A stretch of 28,925 bases of DNA, taken from the NCBI GenBank assembly GCA_958445065.1, contig CAUCQW010000029.1, positions 1 through 28,925 on the forward strand, in the 5' to 3' direction. This document shows, piece by piece, positions 13,816-20,936 of this stretch. Position 1 is the stretch's first letter. Each line of letters begins with the position of its first letter. The position numbers and the translations under genes are program-made. The DNA is from an uncultured Collinsella sp. (GTDB taxonomy: Bacteria > Actinomycetota > Coriobacteriia > Coriobacteriales > Coriobacteriaceae). The notes below the pieces were generated by a model, which had not been told where the DNA came from, did not search any database, and saw only the letters and a list, made by a program, of their open reading frames with translations.

Positions 13816-13833
13816 CCTTACAGGGGGACGCGA

Positions 13834-15000
13834 TTAAGCGGTGAAGGGGTGAATCGTCACGCCCTTAACCACGCGGTTGACCGTGCCGGTGGGGCTCGGC
13901 GTATCGGGCGTGTTGCCCACGCGGACGGAGTTGAGCAGGCTGATAGCCTGGGCAAACATCACGAACGGCAGAGCAAGGTAACCCTCGGGAAGTGCCTCGT
14001 AGCCCTTAAAGGTGAAGGACTCACCCTCATAGACGGTGGCACCTTCCTGCTGAACGGCGATGGTGTGCTGAGCGATCTCGTCGCCACCGATCTCGTTGAG
14101 GATGTCGATGTCGTACTGACGGGTGTAGGCGTCGTTGTTGACGAACACGAAGACGAGCGTCTTATCGTCGACGAAGGACTTAGGTCCGTGACGATAGCCC
14201 ATGGAGGTGTCGTAGGAAGTAGCGACCAGACCGTGAGCGAGCTCGAGGATCTTGAGCTGGCTCTCCTGAGCAAGGCCACCGAAGGAGCCAGAACCCAAGT
14301 AGGTCACGCGGTTGAAATCGCCAGCCAGGTAATCGGCGATCTCGGGCTCACGGGAGATGACCTCCTCGCCCATCTTGGCAATCGTCTCGACCCACTCGGC
14401 CTTCTGCTCGTCGGAAGCCTCGTCAAAGATGAGGGTAGAGAGCAGGGTCATGCAGGTGTAGGAACCGGTCATGGCGAAGCCCTTGTCGTTGGCGCGCGGG
14501 ATGAGCAGCGTCAGCGCATTGGGGTCATCAGCGGACTCGACAGCGAGCTTGCCCTCGGGAGCGCAGGTGATGTTGAGGAACTTGACGTTGTGGACGAGCT
14601 CCTTGGCAACGGCGACGGCGGCAAGGCTCTCGGGGCTGTTGCCAGAGCGGGCAAAGGAAACCACGAGCGTGGGATCCTCGGCGCGCAGGAAGTCGCGCGG
14701 GGCGCTCACGATATCGGTCGTGGCGATGGGCTTAAAGTCGTAGAGATCAGTGTTGCCAGCGTGACGCAGGTACGGGGCGCAGGTATCGCCAACATAGTCG
14801 GACGTACCGGCACCGGTGAAGACAACGGACAGACGGCCCTCGCCCATAGCGCGAGCCTCAGCCAGAAAGGCCTCGATGGCCTCTTTGTTCTCGCGGTAGA
14901 TGTTGAGCGTATCACGCCAAAGCTCGGGCTGCTGGGCAATCTCGGCCGTGGTGATCTGGGCGCCGAGCTCAGTGAGCTCCTCGACACTCTTCTCGAACAT
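13834..15000 (-). CDS. agaS: AgaS: galactosamine-6-phosphate deaminase/isomerase (SIS domains)
   Basis: Protein of 388 residues, the expected length for AgaS. Two sugar-isomerase (SIS) domains are present: the first carries F-T-G-A-G-T-S-D-Y-V-G-D (61-72) and the Ser-rich S-F-A-R-S-G-N-S-P-E-S (115-125) that binds sugar phosphate; the second carries Y-L-G-S-G-S-F-G-G-L-A and G-Y-R-H-G-P-K-S-F. AgaS converts galactosamine-6-P to tagatose-6-P with release of ammonia. The GlmS-type glutaminase domain is absent, and the A-G-T-S-D motif separates it from fructoselysine-type SIS proteins. GAGAGG precedes the ATG. Its promoter carries the best GntR-type operator of the window, and the regulator gene lies directly upstream on the same strand. 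This gene is the strongest evidence that the cluster handles GalNAc or GalN. Confidence 0.95.
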   Translation of the reverse strand: MFEKSVEELTELGAQITTAEIAQQPELWRDTLNIYRENKEAIEAFLAEARAMGEGRLSVVFTGAGTSDYVGDTCAPYLRHAGNTDLYDFKPIATTDIVSAPRDFLRAEDPTLVVSFARSGNSPESLAAVAVAKELVHNVKFLNITCAPEGKLAVESADDPNALTLLIPRANDKGFAMTGSYTCMTLLSTLIFDEASDEQKAEWVETIAKMGEEVISREPEIADYLAGDFNRVTYLGSGSFGGLAQESQLKILELAHGLVATSYDTSMGYRHGPKSFVDDKTLVFVFVNNDAYTRQYDIDILNEIGGDEIAQHTIAVQQEGATVYEGESFTFKGYEALPEGYLALPFVMFAQAISLLNSVRVGNTPDTPSPTGTVNRVVKGVTIHPFTA

Positions 15001-15039
15001 TTCTAATACCTCTCTCTAGAAGTAATCCTCTGACGTGCA

Positions 15040-15075
15040 ATTATACACTTCAGTTGGTTATCTGGTAGTAACCAG
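15040..15075 (-). promoter_or_regulatory. agaS promoter overlapped by a CTGGT-N4-ACCAG operator
   Basis: A consensus TATAAT box lies on the minus strand (15040-15045), about 40 bases upstream of agaS. The palindrome CTGGTAGTAACCAG (15062-15075) covers the place of the -35 hexamer, which is itself poor. Nearly the same 14-mer (last base C) recurs in front of the PTS operon at 19355. Such sites suit a dimeric GntR repressor; the adjacent GntR protein is the obvious candidate (inference). Confidence 0.75.
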
Positions 15076-15114
15076 TTGACTGCAAAGAATCAACACAACG
15101 AAACAAGTGCATCA

Positions 15115-15846
15115 TTAATCGTTGCGCTGGTGATAAACCTTGTACTTAAACTGGTCGGCACGAGCAACCGAGAGCGTATACTCCACAACCTCGTTTGACT
15201 CGTTATACGTAGTCCTGACCAAATCGAGCACTGGCGAGCCCTCGACGATTCCCAAAAGGTGAGCGTCGGTGGGACGGGCTATGCTCGCATAGAACTCCTC
15301 TTCGGCCACGCGTATCTTTTGTTGGAAATCTTGCTCAATCACATCGTAGAGCGGTTTACGCTCCAAGAGCGGACGCTTGAGCGACAAGAACTTACGCACC
15401 GGCAGATAGCTGCGCTCGACCATCATGGGCATGTTGTCGGCGGAACGAAGGCGCTTGAGCTTAAAGATACGGTCGCCGATGCGGCACCCCATATGCTCGG
15501 CCAGATTCTTATCGGCCTCCATCTCGCAAAAATCGAGAATCGTGGTCTCTGGTTCGCGACCCATCGCACGCATCTGCTCGGTAAAGCTGTAGGACTGCGT
15601 AAGATTGGTTACCTTTGCCGAACGGTCGGTCACAAAGGTGCCGCGACCGTGCTGCCGAACCACCAGCCCCAAGCGTTCCAACTCCTGCAGGGCCAGGCGC
15701 ACTGTGGTGCGCGAGAGACCATAGCGCTCCGATAATTCGCGCTCGGAAGGAATCATGTCACCGGCATGATATTCATGGTCAATCTTTTCGGTCAGAATAT
15801 CGACCAGCTGATCGTATAGGGGCTGTTTGCGCACTCCGATCGCCAT
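15115..15846 (-). CDS. GntR-family (HutC/UTRA) regulator of the amino-sugar cluster
   Basis: Protein of 243 residues. Residues about 8-75 form the winged helix-turn-helix: P-L-Y-D-Q-L, I-P-S-E-R-E-L-S-E-R-Y-G-L-S-R-T-T-V-R, and the wing H-G-R-G-T-F-V. Residues about 95-238 are a UTRA effector domain with the typical late E-E-F-Y-A and Y-T-L-S-V-A-R segments. UTRA regulators of this type (AgaR2/DasR/NagR-like) sense phosphorylated sugars, commonly amino-sugar-6-phosphates. GGGAGGATAGG stands before the ATG. It lies between the PTS operon (terminated at 15932-15965) and agaS, with operator-like palindromes in front of both, so it probably represses them until the sugar-phosphate appears. Exact ligand unknown. 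Confidence 0.92.
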   Translation of the reverse strand: MAIGVRKQPLYDQLVDILTEKIDHEYHAGDMIPSERELSERYGLSRTTVRLALQELERLGLVVRQHGRGTFVTDRSAKVTNLTQSYSFTEQMRAMGREPETTILDFCEMEADKNLAEHMGCRIGDRIFKLKRLRSADNMPMMVERSYLPVRKFLSLKRPLLERKPLYDVIEQDFQQKIRVAEEEFYASIARPTDAHLLGIVEGSPVLDLVRTTYNESNEVVEYTLSVARADQFKYKVYHQRND

Positions 15847-15931
15847 CCTATCCTCCCTTTTGCTCGAATTCGGCTAACTACCTAGGGTGTTAAGCATTAT
15901 CAGTCCGCAACACCCGAATCATCAAGAAAAC

Positions 15932-15965
15932 AAAAGCCGCGCGCTCTTTCGAGCACGCGGCTTTT
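15932..15965. terminator. Terminator after the PTS operon
   Basis: AAAAGCCGCG (15932-15941) pairs with CGCGGCTTTT (15956-15965), with inner GCTC/GAGC and a TTTC loop. The A and T runs on either side make it work in both directions; on minus it ends the EIID gene. Confidence 0.88.
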
Positions 15966-16031
15966 AACATACACATGGCTTAAGGGGTCGGGGTGTGAGC
16001 CGCGTAGGGACACACCCCTCAAGCTAGAGCC

Positions 16032-17114
16032 TTACCAGATGCTCGGCCAGAGACCAAGCGGGCCAGCGCCCAGGATGCCCAGGACGAAGAGCAGCAGAAT
16101 GCCCTTGGTCGGGGTCCAGCTGTGCTTAGCGAACATGTAGTAAAGCAGCAGCGTAAGCATAAGCGGGACGAGCTTCGGGACGATGGTGTTGAGGGTGTCG
16201 GCAACGGAGAAGTTGACCGGATCCTCGGTGACGGTGCCGTAGGTAACGGACTCCATGCCGTTGCCCAGATCGGTGACGCCGCACTCGACAGCGTTGCCGT
16301 CGGCATCGGAAGCGGTGAGGGCGTTGCCGTCCTCATCGGTCATGGCGATGGTACCGGCCTCAGCGGTCTCGGTATCGATGCCCTCCATACCGGTGAAGTT
16401 CTCGGCCTCCTTCTCGGAGACGATCACGGTATTGGCGGAGAGGCCACGGGTGGTGCCGTTGGGGATCTGGAGGTTGATCTGGGTGCCACCCATGGTGACG
16501 ACCAGGCAACCGACGACGAAGACGCCCATGATGGAAGCGGCACGCGTGAAGGCCTGCATGTTGGCAGTCAGAGCGTCAATAGCGCTGGTGCCAAGCTTGT
16601 AGGACCAGTTCATGAGCCAGAAGCGCAGAGCGAACTGGACGACGTTGAAGATCACCAGGAAGATGATCGGCGCAGCGGCGTTGCCGTTGATGGCCATGTT
16701 GGAGGTGATGCCGGCCGTGATAGGCACGAGCGTCAGCCAGAACAGGGCGTCACCGATACCACCGAGCGGGCCCATTGCGGCGACGCGGACGGCGCGGATC
16801 GTGGGGATGTCAACCTTGTTCTGCTCGAGCGAAAGCACGATACCCATAACAAAGGTGACGAGGAACGGGTGGGTGTTGAAGAACTCCAGGTTGTGGCTCA
16901 TGGAAGCCGCGAGGTCGTTCTTGTTGGTGTGGATCTTCTCCAGACCGGGGATGATGGAGTAGAGCCAGCCAGCGGCCTGCATGCGCTCGTAGTTGAACGA
17001 TGCCTGCAGGAAGCAGGAGCGCCAAGCCATCTTGTTGAGGGTCTTCTGGTCGAGCTGCGGAGCAGGAGTGAGATCCTCGTAGTGCTCCGGGATCACATAC
17101 TCATTAGATGCCAT
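16032..17114 (-). CDS. PTS mannose-family EIID component, with extra loop
   Basis: Protein of 360 residues, longer than common EIID proteins (about 260-300). The family hallmarks are clear: W-R-S-C-F-L-Q-A-S-F-N-Y-E-R-M-Q (31-46), G-I-V-L-S-L-E-Q (91-98), M-G-P-L-G-G-I-G-D-A-L-F-W (104-116), and a C-terminal membrane segment ending G-P-L-G-L-W. With EIIC it forms the sugar channel. Between a hydrophobic stretch ending near 210 and the final membrane part starting near 300 there is a Thr/Glu/Asp-rich insert of about 75-80 residues. The ATG at 17114 overlaps the end of the EIIC gene by 11 bases, showing translational coupling; the longer reading to 17147 lies inside EIIC. Within this cluster the substrate is probably GalNAc (AgaE/AgaD-like), but sequence alone does not fix specificity. 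Confidence 0.94.
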   Translation of the reverse strand: MASNEYVIPEHYEDLTPAPQLDQKTLNKMAWRSCFLQASFNYERMQAAGWLYSIIPGLEKIHTNKNDLAASMSHNLEFFNTHPFLVTFVMGIVLSLEQNKVDIPTIRAVRVAAMGPLGGIGDALFWLTLVPITAGITSNMAINGNAAAPIIFLVIFNVVQFALRFWLMNWSYKLGTSAIDALTANMQAFTRAASIMGVFVVGCLVVTMGGTQINLQIPNGTTRGLSANTVIVSEKEAENFTGMEGIDTETAEAGTIAMTDEDGNALTASDADGNAVECGVTDLGNGMESVTYGTVTEDPVNFSVADTLNTIVPKLVPLMLTLLLYYMFAKHSWTPTKGILLLFVLGILGAGPLGLWPSIW

Positions 17115-17904
17115 CTTCGAAGTCACCTCCGTCAGAAACAGCTGCACCCTTCAGCTCGGTCTGCTGCTGGAAGTCCCAGAAAGCGATGCCGAAGCCGATG
17201 AGAGCGAGGATGAGCAGGGCAGGGGTTGCCAGAGAATCGTTGGCAACGGTGATGAGCGCGAGGCCAAAGCCCATGAGGAAGAAGCCCCACATATCGCGGT
17301 TCATCATAACCTTGAGCAGGACGGCGAAGCCGACGAAGCGCATCATGCCGCCTGCAGCGGAGAGACCGGTCTGCAGCCAAGTCGGGATGGCGGAAGCGAT
17401 GGTCTGACCGATGGTAGCGCCAGCGATGAAGAACAGGGTGACGACGACAGCGAAGATCAGGCCGAGCAGAGCCATGGCGAAGTAGTTCAGACGCTCGATA
17501 CCCTTGGTGTCAGCGTTGTGAGCCATGTTGTCCGCGGAGGACATGAGCGGCGACATAAGCGTGAAGACCAGGGTAACGCCGAGCTGACCAAGCAGAGCGA
17601 ACGGAATGGCAAGACCGACTGCCGCGTTGGGCTCAAGGCCCGTAGCGATAGCGAGAATGGCTGCCATGATGCCGCCGATAACAGCGTTAGGCGGCTGAGC
17701 ACCTCCGATCGGCATGTTGCCGATCGTCATGAGCTGATAAGTACCACCCACGAGAAGACCGGTGTTGAGGTCGCCAAGGATAAGACCGATGACGGCGCCG
17801 GTGACGATGGGCTGATAGAGAGACTCGAGGAAGTTAAACTGGTCGATTGCCGCGACGAACGTGACGATGAAGACCAGAGCGACCTGGAAGATCGTGTATT
17901 CCAT
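17104..17904 (-). CDS. PTS mannose-family EIIC component
   Basis: Integral membrane protein of 266 residues, typical for EIIC of the mannose/sorbose/GalNAc family. It is almost entirely hydrophobic helices; the conserved N-terminal part contains V-A-A-I-D-Q-F-N-F-L-E-S, P-I-V-T-G-A-V-I-G-L-I-L-G-D-L and G-G-T-Y-Q-L-M-T-I-G (about 52-61), which belong to the sugar-binding core. AAAGGAGGAG stands before the ATG, an ideal ribosome site. It follows EIIB by 90 bases with a small hairpin between them and overlaps EIID. It forms the membrane channel with EIID and receives phosphate via EIIB. Resembles AgaW/ManY. Confidence 0.95.
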   Translation of the reverse strand: MEYTIFQVALVFIVTFVAAIDQFNFLESLYQPIVTGAVIGLILGDLNTGLLVGGTYQLMTIGNMPIGGAQPPNAVIGGIMAAILAIATGLEPNAAVGLAIPFALLGQLGVTLVFTLMSPLMSSADNMAHNADTKGIERLNYFAMALLGLIFAVVVTLFFIAGATIGQTIASAIPTWLQTGLSAAGGMMRFVGFAVLLKVMMNRDMWGFFLMGFGLALITVANDSLATPALLILALIGFGIAFWDFQQQTELKGAAVSDGGDFEDGI

Positions 17905-17956
17905 CTTGCTCCTCCTTTCAAAATGTATGTACGCACTTTGGATTTCACGTACAGAA

Positions 17957-17978
17957 TGTCAGGGTTTCACTCCTGACA
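17957..17978 (-). repeat. Small hairpin between EIIB and EIIC genes
   Basis: TGTCAGG (17957-17963) pairs with CCTGACA (17972-17978) around eight bases. There is no T-run. It could slow RNA decay or adjust the ratio of soluble to membrane PTS proteins. Confidence 0.55.
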
Positions 17979-17994
17979 ACGTGGATCACGAGGA

Positions 17995-18477
17995 TTACGA
18001 GAAGAGCTTGCTCGTGTCCTCAACAGGCGTGCTCGGAACGCGCCTGATCTCCAACTCCACCCCCAATTCCTGCAGCTCTTTAAACGCAGCGACATCCTCG
18101 TCGTTAACTGCGACGGAGGTGGCGACTTGGCGCTTTCCTTCCGACATGTGCATGTTGCCGATGTTTACCTTCTTTATAGGCACACCGCCCTTGACGAGCG
18201 TAAGCACGTCTTCCGGTGTTTCGGCCACGATGAAGATCTTCTGGCGCGGGCTCGCCTTGCCGATGACGTCGATGGTCTTCTGCAGGGAGAAGAAACGCGT
18301 AGCGACGCCGGTGGGAGCGGCCATCTTCATGAGGTTCTGGCGCATGGTGTTGGTCGACACATCGTCGTTGGCGACGAGGATAAGGTTGGAGCCCAGGGTG
18401 GAGTTCCACTGGGTAGCGACCTGACCATGGACCAGTCGGTTATCGATGCGGGTAAGAAGAATGTTGGGTTCTGCCAT
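17995..18477 (-). CDS. PTS mannose-family EIIB component
   Basis: Soluble protein of 160 residues, the normal size. The phosphorylated histidine is H17 in R-I-D-N-R-L-V-H-G-Q-V-A-T-Q-W, the family signature. Other family segments are present (S-P-R-Q-K-I-F-I-V-A-E-T and K-K-V-N-I-G-N-M-H-M-S-E-G-K-R). It takes phosphate from EIIA and passes it to the sugar in the EIIC/EIID channel. AAAGGA lies about 11 bases before the ATG. It follows the YajC-like gene by 36 bases on the same strand. Resembles AgaV-type EIIB proteins for GalNAc, though specificity is by context. Confidence 0.95.
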   Translation of the reverse strand: MAEPNILLTRIDNRLVHGQVATQWNSTLGSNLILVANDDVSTNTMRQNLMKMAAPTGVATRFFSLQKTIDVIGKASPRQKIFIVAETPEDVLTLVKGGVPIKKVNIGNMHMSEGKRQVATSVAVNDEDVAAFKELQELGVELEIRRVPSTPVEDTSKLFS

Positions 18478-18513
18478 GTTGATCAGCTTCCTTTCGTTAT
18501 TTGCTGACGACAG

Positions 18514-18795
18514 TTACTTGATCTCCTGAATCGCGTAACGCGAAACATCTACGACGGCACCGGATCGGACTTTGATCTGGACCTTTTCGCCTTCGATGCC
18601 CTTGACGGTTCCGTAGATACCGCCGGCGAAAAGAACCTCCTGACCCGGCTTGAGCTCCGTGTGCAGCTCCTTGAAGTACTTCTGCTTCTTCTTCATGTTG
18701 ATTTGCGACCAGATGGTGTAAATCAAGCCCATGATGACAAGCAGGCCTAAAAGGGCGACCGAGGAGCTCAGGACGCTGGCTCCGAAATCGGCCAT
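18514..18795 (-). CDS. yajC: YajC-like membrane protein within the PTS operon
   Basis: Protein of 93 residues. A single N-terminal membrane helix (about 9-29) is followed by a basic linker (N-M-K-K-K-Q-K-Y-F) and a small beta-rich domain (L-K-P-G-Q-E-V-L-F-A-G-G-I-Y-G-T-V, then I-K-V-R-S-G-A-V-V-D-V), the pattern of the SecDF partner YajC. The start ATG overlaps the EIIA stop (TAATG) and GAGGA lies inside the EIIA end, so it is translationally coupled to EIIA. True yajC genes usually stand beside tgt and secDF; here it sits between EIIA and EIIB. YajC-like genes next to mannose-family PTS genes are also known from streptococcal glycan operons as I recall. A dedicated role with this PTS is likely, not general secretion. 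Confidence 0.88.
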   Translation of the reverse strand: MADFGASVLSSSVALLGLLVIMGLIYTIWSQINMKKKQKYFKELHTELKPGQEVLFAGGIYGTVKGIEGEKVQIKVRSGAVVDVSRYAIQEIK

Positions 18796-19238
18796 TAGAT
18801 GCCGTCCTCGTCGCCGAAGATATCCTCTTCCTCGGCACCAGAGACGGATGCGACCGTCTGGGCGGTGATGCCCGTCTGGCCAACGGTCACGGCCTGCTCG
18901 CCAAGCTCGGCGAGCGTGGCGTTGCCGCGGAGGAACAAAAGCTCAATAACCATGGGAAGGTTAGTGCCGGTCAGAATCTCGACGTTGTCGACATCCTGGG
19001 CAATCATCATCGACTGGTTGAACGGGGTACCACCGAGCAGATCGGTAAAGACGAGCACGCCATCGCACTCCTCGCGCATGGCGGTAATAGCGGCGCGGAG
19101 ATCCTCACCGTAGGAAGCAGCCTGGTCGCCCTCAAAAGGAACAACGGTAAAAGCGGGCTGGTCGCCAGCGACCATAGCGATAGCGCTTGCGAGGCCGGGT
19201 GCGAACTGTCCATGACCGGTAAGAATAAAGCCAACCAT
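18795..19238 (-). CDS. PTS mannose-family EIIA component
   Basis: Soluble protein of 147 residues. H9 in I-L-T-G-H-G-Q-F-A is the phosphorylated histidine, and V-F-T-D-L-L-G-G-T-P-F-N-Q-S is the second family signature. It receives phosphate from HPr. AAGGGA lies before the ATG at 19238. It is the first gene of the five-gene operon EIIA-yajC-EIIB-EIIC-EIID, transcribed from the long intergenic region upstream. EIIA and EIIB are separate proteins here, as in AgaF/AgaV, not fused as in E. coli ManX. The last 15 residues are very acidic (E-E-E-D-I-F-G-D-E-D-G). Confidence 0.95.
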   Translation of the reverse strand: MVGFILTGHGQFAPGLASAIAMVAGDQPAFTVVPFEGDQAASYGEDLRAAITAMREECDGVLVFTDLLGGTPFNQSMMIAQDVDNVEILTGTNLPMVIELLFLRGNATLAELGEQAVTVGQTGITAQTVASVSGAEEEDIFGDEDGI

Positions 19239-19354
19239 TCAAATTTCCCTTCCGAAGGTGTGTACGATCTGAGTCCGATAGTTTTCGGAAGCCAACGGGC
19301 AATCGCCCTTAAAGCTTCTTGGAAAGCGTTCTTTGAGAACCAGTGGTCTCTCAA

Positions 19355-19368
19355 CTGGTAGTAACCAC
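19355..19368 (-). promoter_or_regulatory. GntR-type operator before the PTS operon
   Basis: CTGGTAGTAACCAC matches 13 of 14 bases of the agaS operator at 15062-15075. It lies about 120 bases upstream of the EIIA start, a fitting position for repression of the operon. Confidence 0.75.
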
Positions 19369-19441
19369 GTGACGTGTTGTTGTCACTATATCACCACAGA
19401 AGAGGTCGCTTTCGCTGATTCAAACAGTAAAACGTTTTTGC

Positions 19442-19691
19442 ACCGTTCACGGTGAAAAAACGACCGTTTACCGCTCATTAACACTTCTACCTGCGGTTTT
19501 GAAACCGTTTCGAAATGATTTGACGAAAGATCGGAACTTTTTTTGTGTCTAAACAACGCAGGGTGGCTAAAAATGGCGTGTAGAAAAATTGCAGGTCATT
19601 GTGAAGATTTGTGAATTGGTCTTTTTGACTTAATACCAGTAAGAACCAGTTTCGATATTATCGGTGAACGGTAGTTTTTGACCGTTCACCG
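19442..19691. promoter_or_regulatory. Array of ACCGTTYACC motifs, two as a perfect palindrome
   Basis: ACCGTTCACG (19442-19451), ACCGTTTACC (19463-19472), GGTGAACGGT (19663-19672) and ACCGTTCACC (19681-19690). The last two belong to an 11-bp perfect inverted repeat (19662-19672 with 19681-19691, loop of eight). They differ from the CTGGT/ACCAG sites, so a second regulator is suggested. Confidence 0.6.
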
Positions 19692-19870
19692 GAGAATTTC
19701 AATCGTTTGCAGCCTTTTTCCTAGATGAATTGGGGAGACTCGATGAAGCACTTGCGCGGTTGCAGGGTATTTCAATACTCGTCCATCCCCCGCGTTCCAA
19801 ACTCCCATTCCCTGAATATGCCATAGCTCTCGCTATTCGTCTCACAAACATTACTTACTCTAATCTGTAA

Positions 19871-19914
19871 TTGTTTATCGTTTATCATTAAGTATGATAT
19901 AAGATACAAGTATC
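19871..19914 (+). promoter_or_regulatory. Palindrome-rich promoter of the DUF2975/HTH pair
   Basis: TTGTTT (19871-19876), 16 bases, TATGAT (19893-19898) make a plausible promoter. Over it lie TATCAT (19883-19888), ATGATA (19894-19899) and TATCAT (19911-19916) in alternating orientation, and the perfect palindrome GATAC-AA-GTATC (19903-19914). Autoregulation by the HTH protein of the operon is likely. Confidence 0.6.
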
Positions 19915-19939
19915 ATCCAAGACATTGGTTGGAGGAGCT

Positions 19940-20578
19940 ATGATCCGCTGGAACGTATCCAAATCGAATGAAGCCATCGACCGTGAACAGGCAATAGCCA
20001 AACTGAGGAAGCTCACTCGCTACTGCAAATGGGGCACAATCTGCACCATCGTGGCGCTCGCTCTGGCACTCCTCGCAGTCATTGCAATCGAAGATCTAGT
20101 CATATTGCCTAGCCTCTCCCAAGGGTTCTGTCTCCAATCCGTAGAGCTTGAGGCTAGCGAAGGGCCAATTCTCGCTCTCGTCGGCACCAATGAACAGACT
20201 CCTCTTATGCTTGTCGCGCACGACGGTCATACTGCCATAGGGAGCGCCATGATGGCATGCCTCGCGCTTGCCATCGCGCTAAGCGCATACAGGTTTTTCT
20301 CCGCCATTGAAAAGGCGGGCAGGCCCTTTGACCTCGAATGCATCCGCATACTACGTCAAATAGGACATTTGTTCCTTATCGGCGGCGCTGCCGTGAAACT
20401 TTTTGGTGCCATAGTCACAGGGCTGATACTCTCAGGATTTGGCGGTAGCTTTACGGATGCGCTTGGCGGGCAGCATCTCGACCTCTCTATGCTCTTTGCA
20501 GGCCTAATTATTAGCCTGATTGCCAGCATCTTCCAGTACGGGTGTATCCTGCAAAAACAAGATGACGAGTTGCTCTAG
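19940..20578 (+). CDS. DUF2975-like four-helix membrane protein
   Basis: Protein of 212 residues with four predicted membrane segments (about 31-52, 100-120, 145-166 and 185-207), a charged N-terminal tail and an extracellular stretch of about 45 residues after the first helix. The layout and its pairing with a tiny HTH gene match DUF2975 proteins, which commonly accompany YozG-type regulators. Function is unknown in the family; a membrane sensor or an immunity-type protein that controls the HTH partner is a guess. ATG at 19940 follows GGAGG closely. The downstream HTH gene starts nine bases after the stop, so they form one operon. Confidence 0.82.
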   Translation: MIRWNVSKSNEAIDREQAIAKLRKLTRYCKWGTICTIVALALALLAVIAIEDLVILPSLSQGFCLQSVELEASEGPILALVGTNEQTPLMLVAHDGHTAIGSAMMACLALAIALSAYRFFSAIEKAGRPFDLECIRILRQIGHLFLIGGAAVKLFGAIVTGLILSGFGGSFTDALGGQHLDLSMLFAGLIISLIASIFQYGCILQKQDDELL

Positions 20579-20587
20579 GGGGAATCC

Positions 20588-20824
20588 ATGATTATTCTGC
20601 GGCTCGACCGCATGCTTGCCGAACGCAAGATTTCATCCAAAGAGCTTGCGGAACGCGTGGGTATCTCCCAGGTCAATATGTCGCGCATCAAGACGGGCAA
20701 GGTTTCTGCCGTGCGCTTTTCAACTCTTGACGCGATATGCCGGGCACTCGACTGCCAACCGGGCGATGTACTGGAATATATGCCTGACGATGAAGCCGAT
20801 AACCTCTTTGGACTTAAAGATTAA
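20588..20824 (+). CDS. Small XRE/YozG-type transcription regulator
   Basis: Protein of 78 residues that is essentially one Cro/CI helix-turn-helix: I-S-S-K-E-L-A-E-R-V-G-I-S-Q-V-N-M-S-R-I-K (about 15-35) with the typical D-A-I-C-R-A-L-D-C-Q-P-G-D-V-L-E-Y ending (about 48-64) of the YozG/HTH_26 group. GGGGGA lies five bases before the ATG. It is the second gene of the pair with the DUF2975 protein. It probably binds the palindromes over the promoter at 19883-19916. Confidence 0.93.
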   Translation: MIILRLDRMLAERKISSKELAERVGISQVNMSRIKTGKVSAVRFSTLDAICRALDCQPGDVLEYMPDDEADNLFGLKD

Positions 20825-20858
20825 TAGACATAATTTAGCCACCAGCGCCTAAACGCAA

Positions 20859-20895
20859 TAAGCCCGCTAGAACGACATCCGTTCTAGCGGGCTTA
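20859..20895. terminator. Hairpin between convergent genes
   Basis: A 15-bp stem with AGCCCGCTAGAAC (20861-20873) against GTTCTAGCGGGCT (20881-20893) and A-T extensions at both ends. T-runs are short, so the terminator call is by position and stem strength. Confidence 0.7.
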
Positions 20896-20936
20896 ATCAG
20901 ATATATCAGCTTCGCGCTCGGTAGCTCGGGCAAATC

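Larger units (their letters stand above)
19239..19939. promoter_or_regulatory. 700-base intergenic regulatory region
   Basis: No gene is supported here. It holds the GntR-type operator at 19355-19368, a degenerate related site (CCAGTAAGAACCAG, 19636-19649), a family of ACCGTTYACC motifs, and on the far side the promoter of the DUF2975 gene. A TATAGT-like -10 on minus (19385-19390) would place the PTS operator just downstream of the start, but its -35 is poor. The AT-rich middle (19390-19660) contrasts with the flanking genes. Confidence 0.7.

Noticed and set aside
13849..15006. Plus-strand open frame of 385 codons
   Set aside because: Exact antisense of agaS; composition rich in Gly, Val and Asp without any motif.
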